A DNA stretch of 28,365 nt from PALSA-505 sp036496025 (GCA_036496025.1 DASXLW010000074.1:1-28365); one strand, 5' to 3'; shown: positions 1 to 7,368, numbered from the stretch's first letter. The notes: generated by a model not told the origin, from the letters alone. Numbers and translations are program-made.

Positions 1-9
1 CCTGCCCGT

Positions 10-2238
10 ATGGTGACCCTGCACGAGCCGCTGGGCCGCACCCCGCTCGGGCCGAAGGCGGCCAAGGCCTTCGACGACGCGTTCGAGATCCGCACCGTCA
101 GCGACCTGCTGCGTCACTACCCGCGCCGGTATCACCAGCGCGGCGAGCTCACCGAGCTGGCCTCGCTGCGCATCGGCGAGCACGTGACCGTGCTGGCCCA
201 GGTGGTCAGCGTGAAGTCGCGCCCGATGGGTCACCGCAAGGGCCAGATCACCGAGGTCGTGGTCACCGACGGCGCGGACAGGCTGCTCCTGACCTTCTTC
301 AGCAAGCGCTGGAGCTCGTGGCAGCGGCGGCTGGCCCCCGGCACGTTCGGCTTGTTCTCCGGCGAAGTGTCCATCTTCAGGAGCCGGCGTCAGCTCGTGC
401 ACCCGGACTGCGAGGTGATCTCGGCCGACGAGGCCGGCACCGAGCTCGCCGCCGAGTACGCCGCGGAGATCATCCCGGTCTACCCGGCGACCAGGAAGCT
501 GCCGAGCTGGCGCATCGCCAAGTGCATCCGCACCGTCCTCGACGTGCTTGACGTCGGCGACGACCCGCTCCCCGCCGATGTCCGCGAGCGGTACCGGCTC
601 GTCGGCCTGGCCGAGGCGATCCGGGCCGTTCACCTGCCGCTGGATGACCAGGACTGGAAGCGGGCCAGGGAGCGGCTGAAGTGGGACGAGGCGTTCGTGA
701 TCCAGGCCGCGCTCGCCCAGCGGCGGCGCGCGGCCGCCGCGCTGCCCGCGATGCCGCGCCCGGCCGAGCCCGACGGCCTGGCCGCGACCTTCGACGCCAG
801 GCTTCCGTTCACGCTCACCGAGGGCCAGCGCGCGGCGGGCCAGACGATCTCCTCCGATCTCGCCTGCGCCCACCCTATGCACCGGCTGCTGCAGGGCGAG
901 GTCGGCTCGGGCAAGACGGTGATCGCGGTACGCGCCATGCTCCAGGTGGTGGACGCGGGCGGCCAGGCGGCCCTGCTGGCCCCGACCGAGGTGCTCGCGC
1001 AGCAGCACTACCGGTCGGTCAGCGACCTGCTCGGCCCGCTGGGTCAGGCGGGCACGCTCGGCGCCGCGGACAAGTCCACCCGGGTCGCGCTCATCACAGG
1101 CGCCCAGGGCGCCGCCAGCCGGCGCGAGGCACTGCTCGACGCCGCATCTGGCGCGGCCGGCATCGTGATCGGCACCCATGCGCTGCTGGAGGAGCGGGTG
1201 CAGTTCGCCGATCTCGGACTGGTGGTCGTGGACGAGCAGCACAGGTTCGGCGTCGAGCAGCGCGACATACTGCGCGAGAAGGCGCAGGATGGCCGCCCGC
1301 ACGTGCTCGTCATGACCGCGACGCCCATCCCCCGCACCGTGGCGATGACCGTCTACGGCGACCTCGACGTGTCGACCCTGAGCGAGCTGCCCGCGGGCCG
1401 CTCGTCGATCGCCACCCACGTGGTGCCGGCCGCGGACAAGCCGAGGTACCTGGAGCGCGCGTGGGAGCGGGTCCGCGAGGAGGTGGGGCACGGCCAGCAG
1501 GCGTACGTGGTCTGCCCGCGCATCGGCGGCGACGAGGAGGCCGGCAGTCAGCCCGACGACGACGGGATCGAGCCGAGCGAGCCGGATGGCAGCTCGCCGC
1601 CCGGATCGCCCGCGATGCCCGGCCGCCCGCCGCTGGCCGTGCTGGACGTGGCGCCCGCGCTCGAGCAAGGGCCGCTCAAGGACCTCCGCCTGGGTGTGCT
1701 GCACGGACGGCTGCGTCCCGAGGAAAAGGACCGGATTATGCGGGATTTCGCCGCCGGCACGATCGACGTGCTGGTGGCTACCACCGTCGTCGAGGTGGGT
1801 GTGGACGTCCCGAACGCCACCACCATGGTCGTCATGGACGCGGAACGGTTCGGCGTGTCCCAGCTGCACCAGCTGCGTGGCCGGGTCGGCCGGGGGACGG
1901 TGCCAGGCCTGTGCCTACTGGTGACCGAGGCGGGCGAGGGCGGTAAGTCGCGCGAGCGGCTCGAGGCGGTGGCTACGACGCTGGACGGCTTCAAGCTGTC
2001 CCGGCTCGATCTGGAACAGCGCAGGGAGGGTGACGTGCTTGGCGCGGCCCAGGCCGGCCGCAGGTCCAGCCTCCGCCTGCTCACGCTGCTGCGGGACGAG
2101 GACCTGATCGGCCAGGCGCGCCGCGAGGCGACCGACCTGGTGGACCGCGACCCCGAGCTTGACCGCCATCCCGGCCTGGCCGCGGCGATCAGCGAGCTCC
2201 TCGGCCCCGACCAGGCCGAGTTCCTAGAGAAGGCCTGA
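10..2238 (+). CDS. recG: ATP-dependent DNA helicase RecG
   Basis: RecG remodels stalled replication forks and Holliday junctions in the cytoplasm. The 742-residue protein has the expected order: an N-terminal wedge/OB region (about residues 50-150), a Walker A motif GEVGSGKTV (about 296-304), the RecG-type DEQH box (408-411) followed by RFGVEQR, motif III TATPIPRT near 437, and the helicase C domain with the QLRGRVGRG motif. The ATG start gives an N-terminus like other actinobacterial RecG (EPLG...KAFDD...LRHYPRRY). An acidic, Pro/Ser-rich insertion at about residues 507-545 separates helicase motifs in the second RecA lobe and is probably a disordered loop. The upstream region lies outside the window, so promoter and operon partners cannot be judged. 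The family assignment is secure. Confidence 0.97.
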   Translation: MVTLHEPLGRTPLGPKAAKAFDDAFEIRTVSDLLRHYPRRYHQRGELTELASLRIGEHVTVLAQVVSVKSRPMGHRKGQITEVVVTDGADRLLLTFFSKRWSSWQRRLAPGTFGLFSGEVSIFRSRRQLVHPDCEVISADEAGTELAAEYAAEIIPVYPATRKLPSWRIAKCIRTVLDVLDVGDDPLPADVRERYRLVGLAEAIRAVHLPLDDQDWKRARERLKWDEAFVIQAALAQRRRAAAALPAMPRPAEPDGLAATFDARLPFTLTEGQRAAGQTISSDLACAHPMHRLLQGEVGSGKTVIAVRAMLQVVDAGGQAALLAPTEVLAQQHYRSVSDLLGPLGQAGTLGAADKSTRVALITGAQGAASRREALLDAASGAAGIVIGTHALLEERVQFADLGLVVVDEQHRFGVEQRDILREKAQDGRPHVLVMTATPIPRTVAMTVYGDLDVSTLSELPAGRSSIATHVVPAADKPRYLERAWERVREEVGHGQQAYVVCPRIGGDEEAGSQPDDDGIEPSEPDGSSPPGSPAMPGRPPLAVLDVAPALEQGPLKDLRLGVLHGRLRPEEKDRIMRDFAAGTIDVLVATTVVEVGVDVPNATTMVVMDAERFGVSQLHQLRGRVGRGTVPGLCLLVTEAGEGGKSRERLEAVATTLDGFKLSRLDLEQRREGDVLGAAQAGRRSSLRLLTLLRDEDLIGQARREATDLVDRDPELDRHPGLAAAISELLGPDQAEFLEKA

Positions 2239-2326
2239 TCACGCGTCCGTTCTGCCGCCGCCACGACAGCCCCGGCACTCCCGGCACGTCGCAGGCGACG
2301 GCCACCATGATCGATGGAAGGTTGCT

Positions 2327-2340
2327 GTTCACCGGTGAAC
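2327..2340. promoter_or_regulatory. 14-bp perfect palindrome between recG and rsmD
   Basis: GTTCACCGGTGAAC reads the same on both strands and lies in the 175-bp gap between recG and rsmD, about 60 bp before the proposed rsmD promoter. It could be an operator for a dimeric regulator, but no known regulator is recognised, and one such palindrome in the whole window would be expected by chance. Confidence 0.25.
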
Positions 2341-2400
2341 GGCAAGTCGACATCCATCATGCGGAACGCCACGGCAGCCGGGGACGCGGCCCGCGCCAGT

Positions 2401-2406
2401 TACGCT
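2401..2406 (+). promoter_or_regulatory. Candidate -10 box of a leaderless rsmD transcript
   Basis: TACGCT fits the actinobacterial TANNNT -10 consensus and ends exactly 7 nt before the rsmD ATG. No Shine-Dalgarno is present in those 7 nt and no good -35 is visible. Transcription would begin at or next to the A of the start codon. This is an inference from position only. Confidence 0.45.
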
Positions 2407-2413
2407 TCCGGGC

Positions 2414-3016
2414 ATGACCAGGGTCATCGCGGGGATCGCGGGCGGCCGCCGGCTGGCGGTGCCGGCCGGACGCGACACCAGGCCGACCAGCGACCGGGCC
2501 CGGGAAGGACTGTTCGCCACCGTGCAGGCGATCCGCGGGCCGCTGACCGGGGCCAGCGTCCTCGACCTGTACGCAGGCTCCGGAGCGGTGGGCCTGGAGG
2601 CGCTGTCCCGCGGAGCCGACCGCGCCCTGCTGGCCGAGGCCGACCCGCGTGCAGTCCGCGTGATCCGCGCGAACATCGCCGCGCTGGGGCTGGCCGGGGC
2701 GTGCGTCGTCGCGGACCGGGTGGAGCGCGTGCTCGCCAGGGGCCCGGCCGGGGAACAGTCGGGGGGCGCGGCCGGCGGCCGGTTCGACCTGGCCTTCGCC
2801 GATCCGCCCTACGCGATGCCGGGCGAGGCGCTCTCCGCCATGCTCACGGCGCTGATCACCGCAGGCTGGCTGGCGCCGGGAGCCCTGGTCGTGGTAGAGC
2901 GAAGCACCAGATCAGGACCGGTGCACTGGCCTGAGGGCTACGCCGAGGACAGGTCGCGGCGGTACGGCGAGGCGACCCTCTGGTACGGTCTCGCCACGGG
3001 TGCGCTGCTGGCATGA
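2414..3016 (+). CDS. rsmD: 16S rRNA (guanine(966)-N2)-methyltransferase RsmD
   Basis: RsmD methylates G966 of 16S rRNA using S-adenosylmethionine during 30S assembly. The 200-residue product begins with TRVIAGIAGGRRL, a typical RsmD N-terminus, carries the SAM-binding loop DLYAGSGAVGLEAL near residues 51-64, and has the catalytic DPPY tetrad at 130-133. Length matches the family. The ATG at 2414 is preferred over an overlapping out-of-frame start upstream because it yields the conserved N-terminus and has a TANNNT box 7 nt before it. A short Gly/Ala-rich segment (about residues 112-125) is slightly expanded. The gene lies between recG and coaD, its usual place in actinobacteria, and coaD follows after 34 bp. 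Confidence 0.95.
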   Translation: MTRVIAGIAGGRRLAVPAGRDTRPTSDRAREGLFATVQAIRGPLTGASVLDLYAGSGAVGLEALSRGADRALLAEADPRAVRVIRANIAALGLAGACVVADRVERVLARGPAGEQSGGAAGGRFDLAFADPPYAMPGEALSAMLTALITAGWLAPGALVVVERSTRSGPVHWPEGYAEDRSRRYGEATLWYGLATGALLA

Positions 3017-3050
3017 CATCACCGTCGACCTGCCCGAAGGGTGGAATCGC

Positions 3051-3539
3051 GTGCGCCGCGTCGTCTGTCCTGGTTCCTTCGATCCCGTCACGAACGGGCA
3101 CCTTGACATCATCGGCCGGGCCGCCCGGCTCTACGACGAGGTCGTGGTCGCGGTGCTCACCAACATCTCCAAGCAGGCGCTGTTCACCACCGACGAGCGG
3201 GTGGAGATGCTCCGCGAGGTCACCGTCGGCTACGAGAACGTGCGGGTAGCCAGATTCCACGGGCTGATCGTCGACTTCTGCCGGGCCAACGACATCTCGG
3301 CCATCGTCAAGGGGCTCCGCGCGGTCAGCGACTTCGAGTACGAGCAGATGATGTCGCAGATGAACTACCGCCTGGCCGGCATAGAGACGCTGTTCATGAC
3401 GACGAATCCGCTGTACGCGTACCTGCGGTCCAGCCTGGTCAAGGAGATCGCCCGCTACGGCGGGGATGTGGGCGGGCTGGTCCCGGAGCTCGTCCTGGTC
3501 AGGCTGCGGGATCGGCTCGGCCAGCCGCCGGCAATATGA
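3051..3539 (+). CDS. coaD: Phosphopantetheine adenylyltransferase CoaD (PPAT)
   Basis: CoaD transfers AMP from ATP to 4'-phosphopantetheine, the penultimate step of coenzyme A synthesis. The 162-residue protein has the nucleotidyltransferase signature PGSFDPVTNGH (residues 7-17) and the conserved GLRAVSDFEYE and SSLVKEIA segments. The GTG at 3051 is chosen because it gives the canonical N-terminus (MRRVVCPGSFDP) and is preceded by a GAAGGGTGG ribosome site; an in-frame start at 3000 would add 17 non-conserved residues and overlap rsmD. It lies 34 bp after rsmD and is probably co-transcribed with it. Confidence 0.96.
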   Translation: MRRVVCPGSFDPVTNGHLDIIGRAARLYDEVVVAVLTNISKQALFTTDERVEMLREVTVGYENVRVARFHGLIVDFCRANDISAIVKGLRAVSDFEYEQMMSQMNYRLAGIETLFMTTNPLYAYLRSSLVKEIARYGGDVGGLVPELVLVRLRDRLGQPPAI

Positions 3540-3564
3540 AGATCCGGCCGCAGCACGCTCTGAG

Positions 3565-3594
3565 TTGGGTTTTACTGAAGGCCGCAGGTAGGCT
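3565..3594 (+). promoter_or_regulatory. Candidate promoter for yceD-rpmF
   Basis: TTGGGT (3565-3570) and TAGGCT (3589-3594) are spaced by 18 bp in the 91-bp gap after coaD. This resembles a housekeeping actinobacterial promoter and would leave a leader of about 30 nt before the yceD ATG. No experimental support; other hexamer pairs are possible. Confidence 0.4.
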
Positions 3595-3630
3595 AACCCT
3601 TCGGCCCAGCCCTCTTCGATATCCGCAGCC

Positions 3631-4242
3631 ATGTCATACGTACCTAATCAGCAGATCAAGCATCCGCGCCCGCACAGCCCTCTGGTGTTCGATACCCGGA
3701 CGCTCGGCCGTCAGCCGGGAACCGCCCGCAGCGAGACTCGCATCGTCCCGGCACCGGTGGACCTGCGGGTGGCGATGGCTTGCGTGCCGTCCGGTGCCGA
3801 CATCAAGCTGACCGTCCTGCTGGAGGCGGTGTCGGAAGGGGTGCTGGTCACCGCGGAGGCGACGGCGCCAGTGACCGGCGAGTGTGCCCGGTGCCTGGAG
3901 CCGACGGTTTCATCGGTCGAAGTCGCCTTCCGCGAACTGTACGAACCCGAGGGCTCGCCGGCCCTGGCCGGCGACGACTCGGACCGGCGTTTCCTGCAGG
4001 GGGAACTGCTCGATCTCGAGCCGGCGTTCCGCGATGCCGTGGTGCCTGCCCTGCCGCTCGCACCGCTGTGCCGCCCGGATTGCGCGGGTTTGTGCGTAGA
4101 GTGCGGAGTGCGTCTCGCGGACGCCGGTCCGGAGCATGGCCATGATCGTCCGCTCGATCCGCGGTGGGCGCGGTTGGACCAACTGGACTTGGGAACAGAA
4201 CGTCAGGGCGGCACACGCGCCGCGAATGGACAGGAGGGCTGA
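3631..4242 (+). CDS. yceD: YceD family protein (DUF177), 23S rRNA accumulation protein
   Basis: Members of the YceD/DUF177 family are encoded next to rpmF in most bacteria; in E. coli and plants they are linked to 23S rRNA accumulation, but the biochemical role is unsettled. The 203-residue protein shows the family hallmarks: SPLVFDTRTLGRQPG near the N-terminus, GECARCLEP in the middle, and the C-terminal cysteine cluster CRPDCAGLCVECG, which probably binds a metal. The stop codon is followed one base later by the rpmF start, so translation is likely coupled. No clear Shine-Dalgarno precedes the ATG at 3631, leaving the exact start somewhat uncertain. Confidence 0.9.
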   Translation: MSYVPNQQIKHPRPHSPLVFDTRTLGRQPGTARSETRIVPAPVDLRVAMACVPSGADIKLTVLLEAVSEGVLVTAEATAPVTGECARCLEPTVSSVEVAFRELYEPEGSPALAGDDSDRRFLQGELLDLEPAFRDAVVPALPLAPLCRPDCAGLCVECGVRLADAGPEHGHDRPLDPRWARLDQLDLGTERQGGTRAANGQEG

Positions 4243-4243
4243 G

Positions 4244-4420
4244 GTGGCGGTACCGAAGCGGAGAATGTCGCGCAGCAATACGAGATCCCGCCGCTCCCAG
4301 TGGCGGACTTCGGCGCCCACGCTGGCGCGCTGCCCGCAGTGCCGCAGCCCCAAACTGCCGCACGTAGCCTGCCCGACGTGTGGTACCTACAAGCGCCGAC
4401 AGGTCATCACCCCACCCTGA
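4244..4420 (+). CDS. rpmF: 50S ribosomal protein bL32
   Basis: bL32 is a small zinc-ribbon protein of the large ribosomal subunit. The 58-residue product begins MAVPKRRMSRSNTRSRRSQW, the standard bL32 N-terminus, and carries two CxxC pairs (CPQC at 30-33 and CPTC at 43-46), so it is the zinc-binding form. Actinobacteria often hold paralogues without cysteines that are induced when zinc is short; this copy is the zinc-containing one. The GTG start is preceded at close spacing by AGGAGGG and lies one base after the yceD stop, indicating a two-gene translational unit. Confidence 0.97.
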   Translation: MAVPKRRMSRSNTRSRRSQWRTSAPTLARCPQCRSPKLPHVACPTCGTYKRRQVITPP

Positions 4421-4454
4421 TCCACTGATTCCGCACGCGCGGGAGGAGGGAACC

Positions 4455-5714
4455 GTGGCCGCAGGGAATGGAGCGCCGATCGGCGGCGGCGAGCGCGACA
4501 GGTCGAAGCTGCTGGCTGCCCTCGACGTCCCGGTTACCCATGACCTGCTCGAGCGTGCGCTGACGCACCGGTCCTACGCGTACGAGAACGGCGGCCTGCC
4601 CACCAATGAACGGCTGGAGTTCCTCGGCGACGCCGTGCTCGGCCTGATCGTGACGGACACGCTGTACCGCAAGCATCCCGACTTGCCCGAGGGACAGCTG
4701 GCCAAGCTGCGGGCCGCCGTGGTCCAGATGCGGTCGCTGGCCAGGGTGGCGCGGGATCTCAGGCTCGGCGACTACATCCGGCTCGGCCGCGGCGAGGAGG
4801 GCACCGGAGGCCGGGACAAGCCGTCCATCCTGGCCGACACGCTGGAGGCCGTGATCGGCGCGGTCTACCTGGATCGCGGCCTGGAGGCGGCCTGCCGCCT
4901 CGTGCACCAGTTGTTCGATACGGTCATCGCGAGCTCGGCGCAGCTGGGCGCCGGCCTGGACTGGAAGACCTCGCTGCAGGAGCTCACCGCCTCCGAGTTC
5001 CTCGGCGTGCCGGAGTACCGGGTCGAGGAGAGCGGGCCCGACCACCAGAAGCAGTTCCGGGCCACGGTGCGGGTCGCGGGCCGTACCTACGGTTCCGGCC
5101 ATGGCAAGTCGAAGAAGGAGGCCGAGCAGGAGGCGGCCGAGGCGGCCTACCGGGCCATCACGAAAAGTCTCGAATCCGAAGCCGGCCGGGCACGGAATTC
5201 GAAGAACCAGGCCGCGGCCGGCGGTGAGCTCTCCCAGAACGCCGCCGGCTTGGCACAGGACGACGCTCAGCCGTCCCCGGACGCCGCCGTGTCGTCCCCT
5301 GATGCTGCCGCGTCGTCCGCTGATGCTGCCGGGTCGTCCGCTGATGTTGCCGGGTCGTCCGCTGATGTTGCCGGGTCGCCCCCTGATGCTGCTGCGTCAT
5401 CCCCCGATGCCGCGGCGTCGTCCGCTGATGCCGCCGGGTCGTCCGCTGATGCTGCCGCGTCGTCGCAGGATGCCGCTGCGCCGCCCCCGGATGCCGCTGG
5501 GCCGTCGTCTTCGGATGCCGCTGGGCCGTCGTCCCCGAATGGCGCTGGGCCGTCGTTCCCGCATGCCGTTATGCCGTCGCCGGACGGCGCTGAGCCCTCC
5601 CCGAACGGCGCCGCACCATCGCAGGACAGCAGCGTGCCGTCCTCGGGCGGTGCTGTGTCATCGCAGGATGGCGCCGCGTCGTCGCAGGACGGCCCTGACT
5701 CGCCCCAGGACTAG
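4455..5714 (+). CDS. rnc: Ribonuclease III with a long tandem-repeat C-terminal tail
   Basis: RNase III cleaves double-stranded RNA in rRNA precursors and structured mRNAs. The catalytic domain carries the signature NERLEFLGDAVLGL (residues 51-64, with the acidic residues E52, E55 and D59) and the second acidic cluster DTLEAVIGAVYLD (D128, E131). A double-stranded RNA-binding domain spans about 169-239 (DWKTSLQEL ... KSKKEAEQEAAEAAYRAI). The enzyme would normally end near residue 240; here it continues for about 175 residues of Asp/Ala/Ser/Pro heptads encoded by tandem repeats, making 419 residues against a usual 220-280. The GTG at 4455 is chosen for its strong GGGAGGAGGG ribosome site; an in-frame ATG at 4380 lies inside rpmF. 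mutM starts one base after the stop. Confidence 0.95.
   Translation: MAAGNGAPIGGGERDRSKLLAALDVPVTHDLLERALTHRSYAYENGGLPTNERLEFLGDAVLGLIVTDTLYRKHPDLPEGQLAKLRAAVVQMRSLARVARDLRLGDYIRLGRGEEGTGGRDKPSILADTLEAVIGAVYLDRGLEAACRLVHQLFDTVIASSAQLGAGLDWKTSLQELTASEFLGVPEYRVEESGPDHQKQFRATVRVAGRTYGSGHGKSKKEAEQEAAEAAYRAITKSLESEAGRARNSKNQAAAGGELSQNAAGLAQDDAQPSPDAAVSSPDAAASSADAAGSSADVAGSSADVAGSPPDAAASSPDAAASSADAAGSSADAAASSQDAAAPPPDAAGPSSSDAAGPSSPNGAGPSFPHAVMPSPDGAEPSPNGAAPSQDSSVPSSGGAVSSQDGAASSQDGPDSPQD
5262..5711 (+). repeat. Tandem 21-bp (some 24-bp) repeat encoding the RNase III tail
   Basis: About 21 consecutive units of 21 bp, three of them 24 bp, encode the heptad D-A-A-x-S-S-x (for example DAAGSSA). The first units are nearly identical (GATGCTGCCGGGTCGTCCGCT-like) and later ones drift, with Asn, His or Gly replacing Asp. 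All unit lengths are multiples of three, so the array keeps the rnc frame open and also leaves other frames free of stops, producing spurious overlapping ORFs. The array is likely to change copy number by slippage between strains. Confidence 0.93.
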
Positions 5715-5715
5715 G

Positions 5716-6567
5716 GTGCCCGAGCTGCCCGAAGTCGAGACCGTCCGGCGCGGCCTCGAACATCATGTGGCGGGCCGCACGGTGGCTGCCGCTGAGGTGC
5801 TGCACCCCCGGGCGGTCCGGCGCCACCTGGCCGGCCCGCTTGATTTCGAGGCGGCGATGGCCGGGCGCGTGATCAGCGGGGCCCGGCGGCGGGGCAAGTA
5901 CCTGTGGCTGTCGGCCGGGGACGACGCGCTGCTCGCACACCTCGGCATGAGCGGGCAGTTCCTGGTCGGCGATCCGGACCGGCCGATCGGGCCGCACGTG
6001 CGGGCCCGCTTCACGTTCCGCGACGCCGGACCCGACCTGCGCTTCACCGACCAGCGGACGTTCGGTCATCTGATCTTCGTGCCCGGCGGCCATGAGCTGC
6101 CCGCGCCGATCGCGCACATCGCACCTGATCCGCTGGAGCCCGCGTTCGACCCCGACGTGCTGGCCGCGCGGCTGCGCAGCCGCCGTACCGGGATCAAGCG
6201 GGCTCTGCTTGACCAGTCGCTGGTCAGCGGGGTCGGGAACATCTACGCCGACGAGGCGCTGTGGCGGGCGCGGCTGCACTGGGCCAGGCCCACCGAGACG
6301 ATGACCAGGCCGGAGATCGCCCGGCTGATGGCGGCGGTCACGGAGGTGCTGACCGAGGCATTGCAGGCCGGCGGCACTTCGTTCGACGCCCTCTACATCA
6401 ACGTCAACGGCGAGAGCGGTTACTTCGACCGGTCGCTGGCCGTCTACGGCCAGGAGGACAGGCCATGTCCCCGGTGCGGTACTGCGGTGCGCCGGGACCG
6501 GTTCATGAACCGTTCTGCCTACACCTGTCCCCGGTGCCAGCCGCGGCCACGCCGCGGCCGGTGGTGA
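5716..6567 (+). CDS. mutM: Formamidopyrimidine-DNA glycosylase (MutM/Fpg)
   Basis: MutM excises 8-oxoguanine and formamidopyrimidines from DNA and nicks the abasic site. The 283-residue protein starts MPELPEVETVRRGL, exposing the catalytic Pro and Glu after Met removal. It contains the essential lysine (K61, in GARRRGKYLWL), HLGMSGQF, the SGVGNIYADEALW helix-turn-helix segment and a C-terminal zinc finger with C251, C254, C271 and C274, with the DNA-binding Arg just before the second cysteine pair. The GTG at 5716 is fixed by the PELPE motif and sits one base after the rnc stop, so translation is probably coupled. The stop codon lies in the first unit of a 15-bp tandem repeat. Confidence 0.97.
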   Translation: MPELPEVETVRRGLEHHVAGRTVAAAEVLHPRAVRRHLAGPLDFEAAMAGRVISGARRRGKYLWLSAGDDALLAHLGMSGQFLVGDPDRPIGPHVRARFTFRDAGPDLRFTDQRTFGHLIFVPGGHELPAPIAHIAPDPLEPAFDPDVLAARLRSRRTGIKRALLDQSLVSGVGNIYADEALWRARLHWARPTETMTRPEIARLMAAVTEVLTEALQAGGTSFDALYINVNGESGYFDRSLAVYGQEDRPCPRCGTAVRRDRFMNRSAYTCPRCQPRPRRGRW

Positions 6568-6651
6568 CGGACCCCGTGGTGACGGACTCCGTGGTGACGG
6601 ACTCCGTGGTGACGGACAGGGTGGTGACGGGCACGGTGGGCGACGGACACG
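6561..6651 (+). repeat. 15-bp tandem repeat joining mutM and acyP
   Basis: Five 15-bp units (GTGGTGACGGACTCC-like) run from 6561 to 6635, followed by a degenerate 16-bp unit. The first unit contains the mutM stop (TGA), and the acyP GTG start lies in a partial unit directly after the array. Every complete unit carries a TGA in the same register, so slippage would not extend MutM but would change the mutM-acyP spacing. Confidence 0.9.
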
Positions 6652-6960
6652 GTGGGTGACGCCCGCGCCGGTGACGCCGGCCGCGACCCCGGGATCCGGC
6701 TGACCGCGTGGGTCGACGGGCTGGTGCAGGGGGTCGGCTTCCGGTGGTGGGTGCGATCCCAGGCGCTGAGGCTCGGCGTGGCCGCCGCGGCGACGAACCT
6801 GCCTGACGGCCGGGTGAAGGTGGTCGCCGAGGGCGGCCGGGAGGCCTGCCGCGAGCTGCTGGCCCTGCTCAGCGGCCCTTCGGCGCCGGGCCGGGTGACC
6901 GACGTGGCTGATGAGTGGGACGAGCCGCGCGGAGAAATTTCCGGGTTTGCGGGACTATAA
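6652..6960 (+). CDS. acyP: Acylphosphatase
   Basis: Acylphosphatase hydrolyses carboxyl-phosphate bonds such as those in acetyl phosphate. The 102-residue product has the family signature GLVQGVGFRWWVR with the phosphate-binding Arg (R31) and, 18 residues later, the catalytic Asn (N49, in ATNLPDGRVKV), the same spacing as in characterised enzymes. A short variable N-terminus (about 18 residues) precedes the ferredoxin-like fold. The GTG start lies at the end of the 15-bp repeat array and has no good Shine-Dalgarno, so the precise start is less certain than the identity. Acylphosphatase between mutM and smc is a common actinobacterial arrangement. Confidence 0.93.
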   Translation: MGDARAGDAGRDPGIRLTAWVDGLVQGVGFRWWVRSQALRLGVAAAATNLPDGRVKVVAEGGREACRELLALLSGPSAPGRVTDVADEWDEPRGEISGFAGL

Positions 6961-6976
6961 CCCCGCCGTGGCGGGG
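6961..6976 (+). terminator. GC hairpin after acyP
   Basis: CCCCGC and GCGGGG form a 6-bp stem around a CGTG loop starting immediately after the acyP TAA stop. There is no U-tract, as is usual for candidate terminators in GC-rich actinobacteria. It may end the upstream transcript before the separate small gene at 7114. Confidence 0.4.
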
Positions 6977-7113
6977 ACATCCAGGTGGGACGGGGGTCGG
7001 CCAACTTGACCTGGTCCCCGTGGGGTGGGACCCTGGTTGTGTTAGCCGCGCACACCTATGTCCGTTTGTCGTGTGCGCCCACTCTGGTCACTCAGTGTGG
7101 AGGACCTTTTACA

Positions 7114-7302
7114 ATGGCGAAGGCTCTACTCGGCCACGTCGGCGGGCCCGATCCCCGCATGGTCAATGAGATGCGTCGCCTCCAGCAGCGTGTTCGTGAC
7201 CTTGAAGCCGAGCTTGTCCGGCTTCAGGAGGAAAAGGACGCGCTCGCCGTGGAGGTCGCTCATGACCTGATGGTTCAGCATCGCGAACCAGCGCTCACCT
7301 GA
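7114..7302 (+). CDS. Small conserved actinobacterial coiled-coil protein, function unknown
   Basis: A 62-residue protein starting MAKALLGHVGGPDPRMVNEM, followed by a heptad-patterned, charged helix (RRLQQRVRDLEAELVRLQEEKDALAVEVAHDL) that should form a short coiled coil. The ATG at 7114 has a good ribosome site (TGGAGGA, about 9 nt upstream), whereas in-frame starts further upstream would add a non-conserved segment. I recall similar small MAKALLG-type proteins in other actinobacteria but cannot name a function. It has its own leader region (6977-7113) and is followed by a strong terminator hairpin, so it is probably a single-gene transcript. It has no signal peptide or membrane segment. Confidence 0.8.
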   Translation: MAKALLGHVGGPDPRMVNEMRRLQQRVRDLEAELVRLQEEKDALAVEVAHDLMVQHREPALT

Positions 7303-7330
7303 CGAGTGCCCGCCGACCCGGCGGAACATC

Positions 7331-7368
7331 GACGAATGAGGGACGCCTGCCCGGCGTCCCTATTCGTC
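7331..7368 (+). terminator. Strong hairpin terminator after the small coiled-coil gene
   Basis: A 9-bp stem (AGGGACGCC with GGCGTCCCT, loop TGCCC) is extended by a further 7 bp (GACGAAT with ATTCGTC), separated only by one bulged G at 7338. This 16-bp hairpin lies 28 nt after the stop codon at 7302 and is the most convincing terminator in the window, despite lacking a long U-tract. Confidence 0.8.

Noticed and set aside
681..1946. 421-codon plus-strand open frame inside recG
   Set aside because: Arg/Ala/Gly-rich shadow frame; the RecG frame carries all helicase motifs.
5158..5400. Minus-strand frame with TRQHQ repeats, resembling a repetitive surface protein
   Set aside because: It is the complement of the rnc tail repeat; periodicity comes from the 21-bp units.
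5262..5711. Possible CRISPR array
   Set aside because: Units are contiguous 21-24-bp coding repeats without unique spacers, and no cas genes are near.
6652..7113. Long leader of the small coiled-coil gene as a riboswitch
   Set aside because: Apart from one 6-bp stem after acyP, I see no recognisable riboswitch core.
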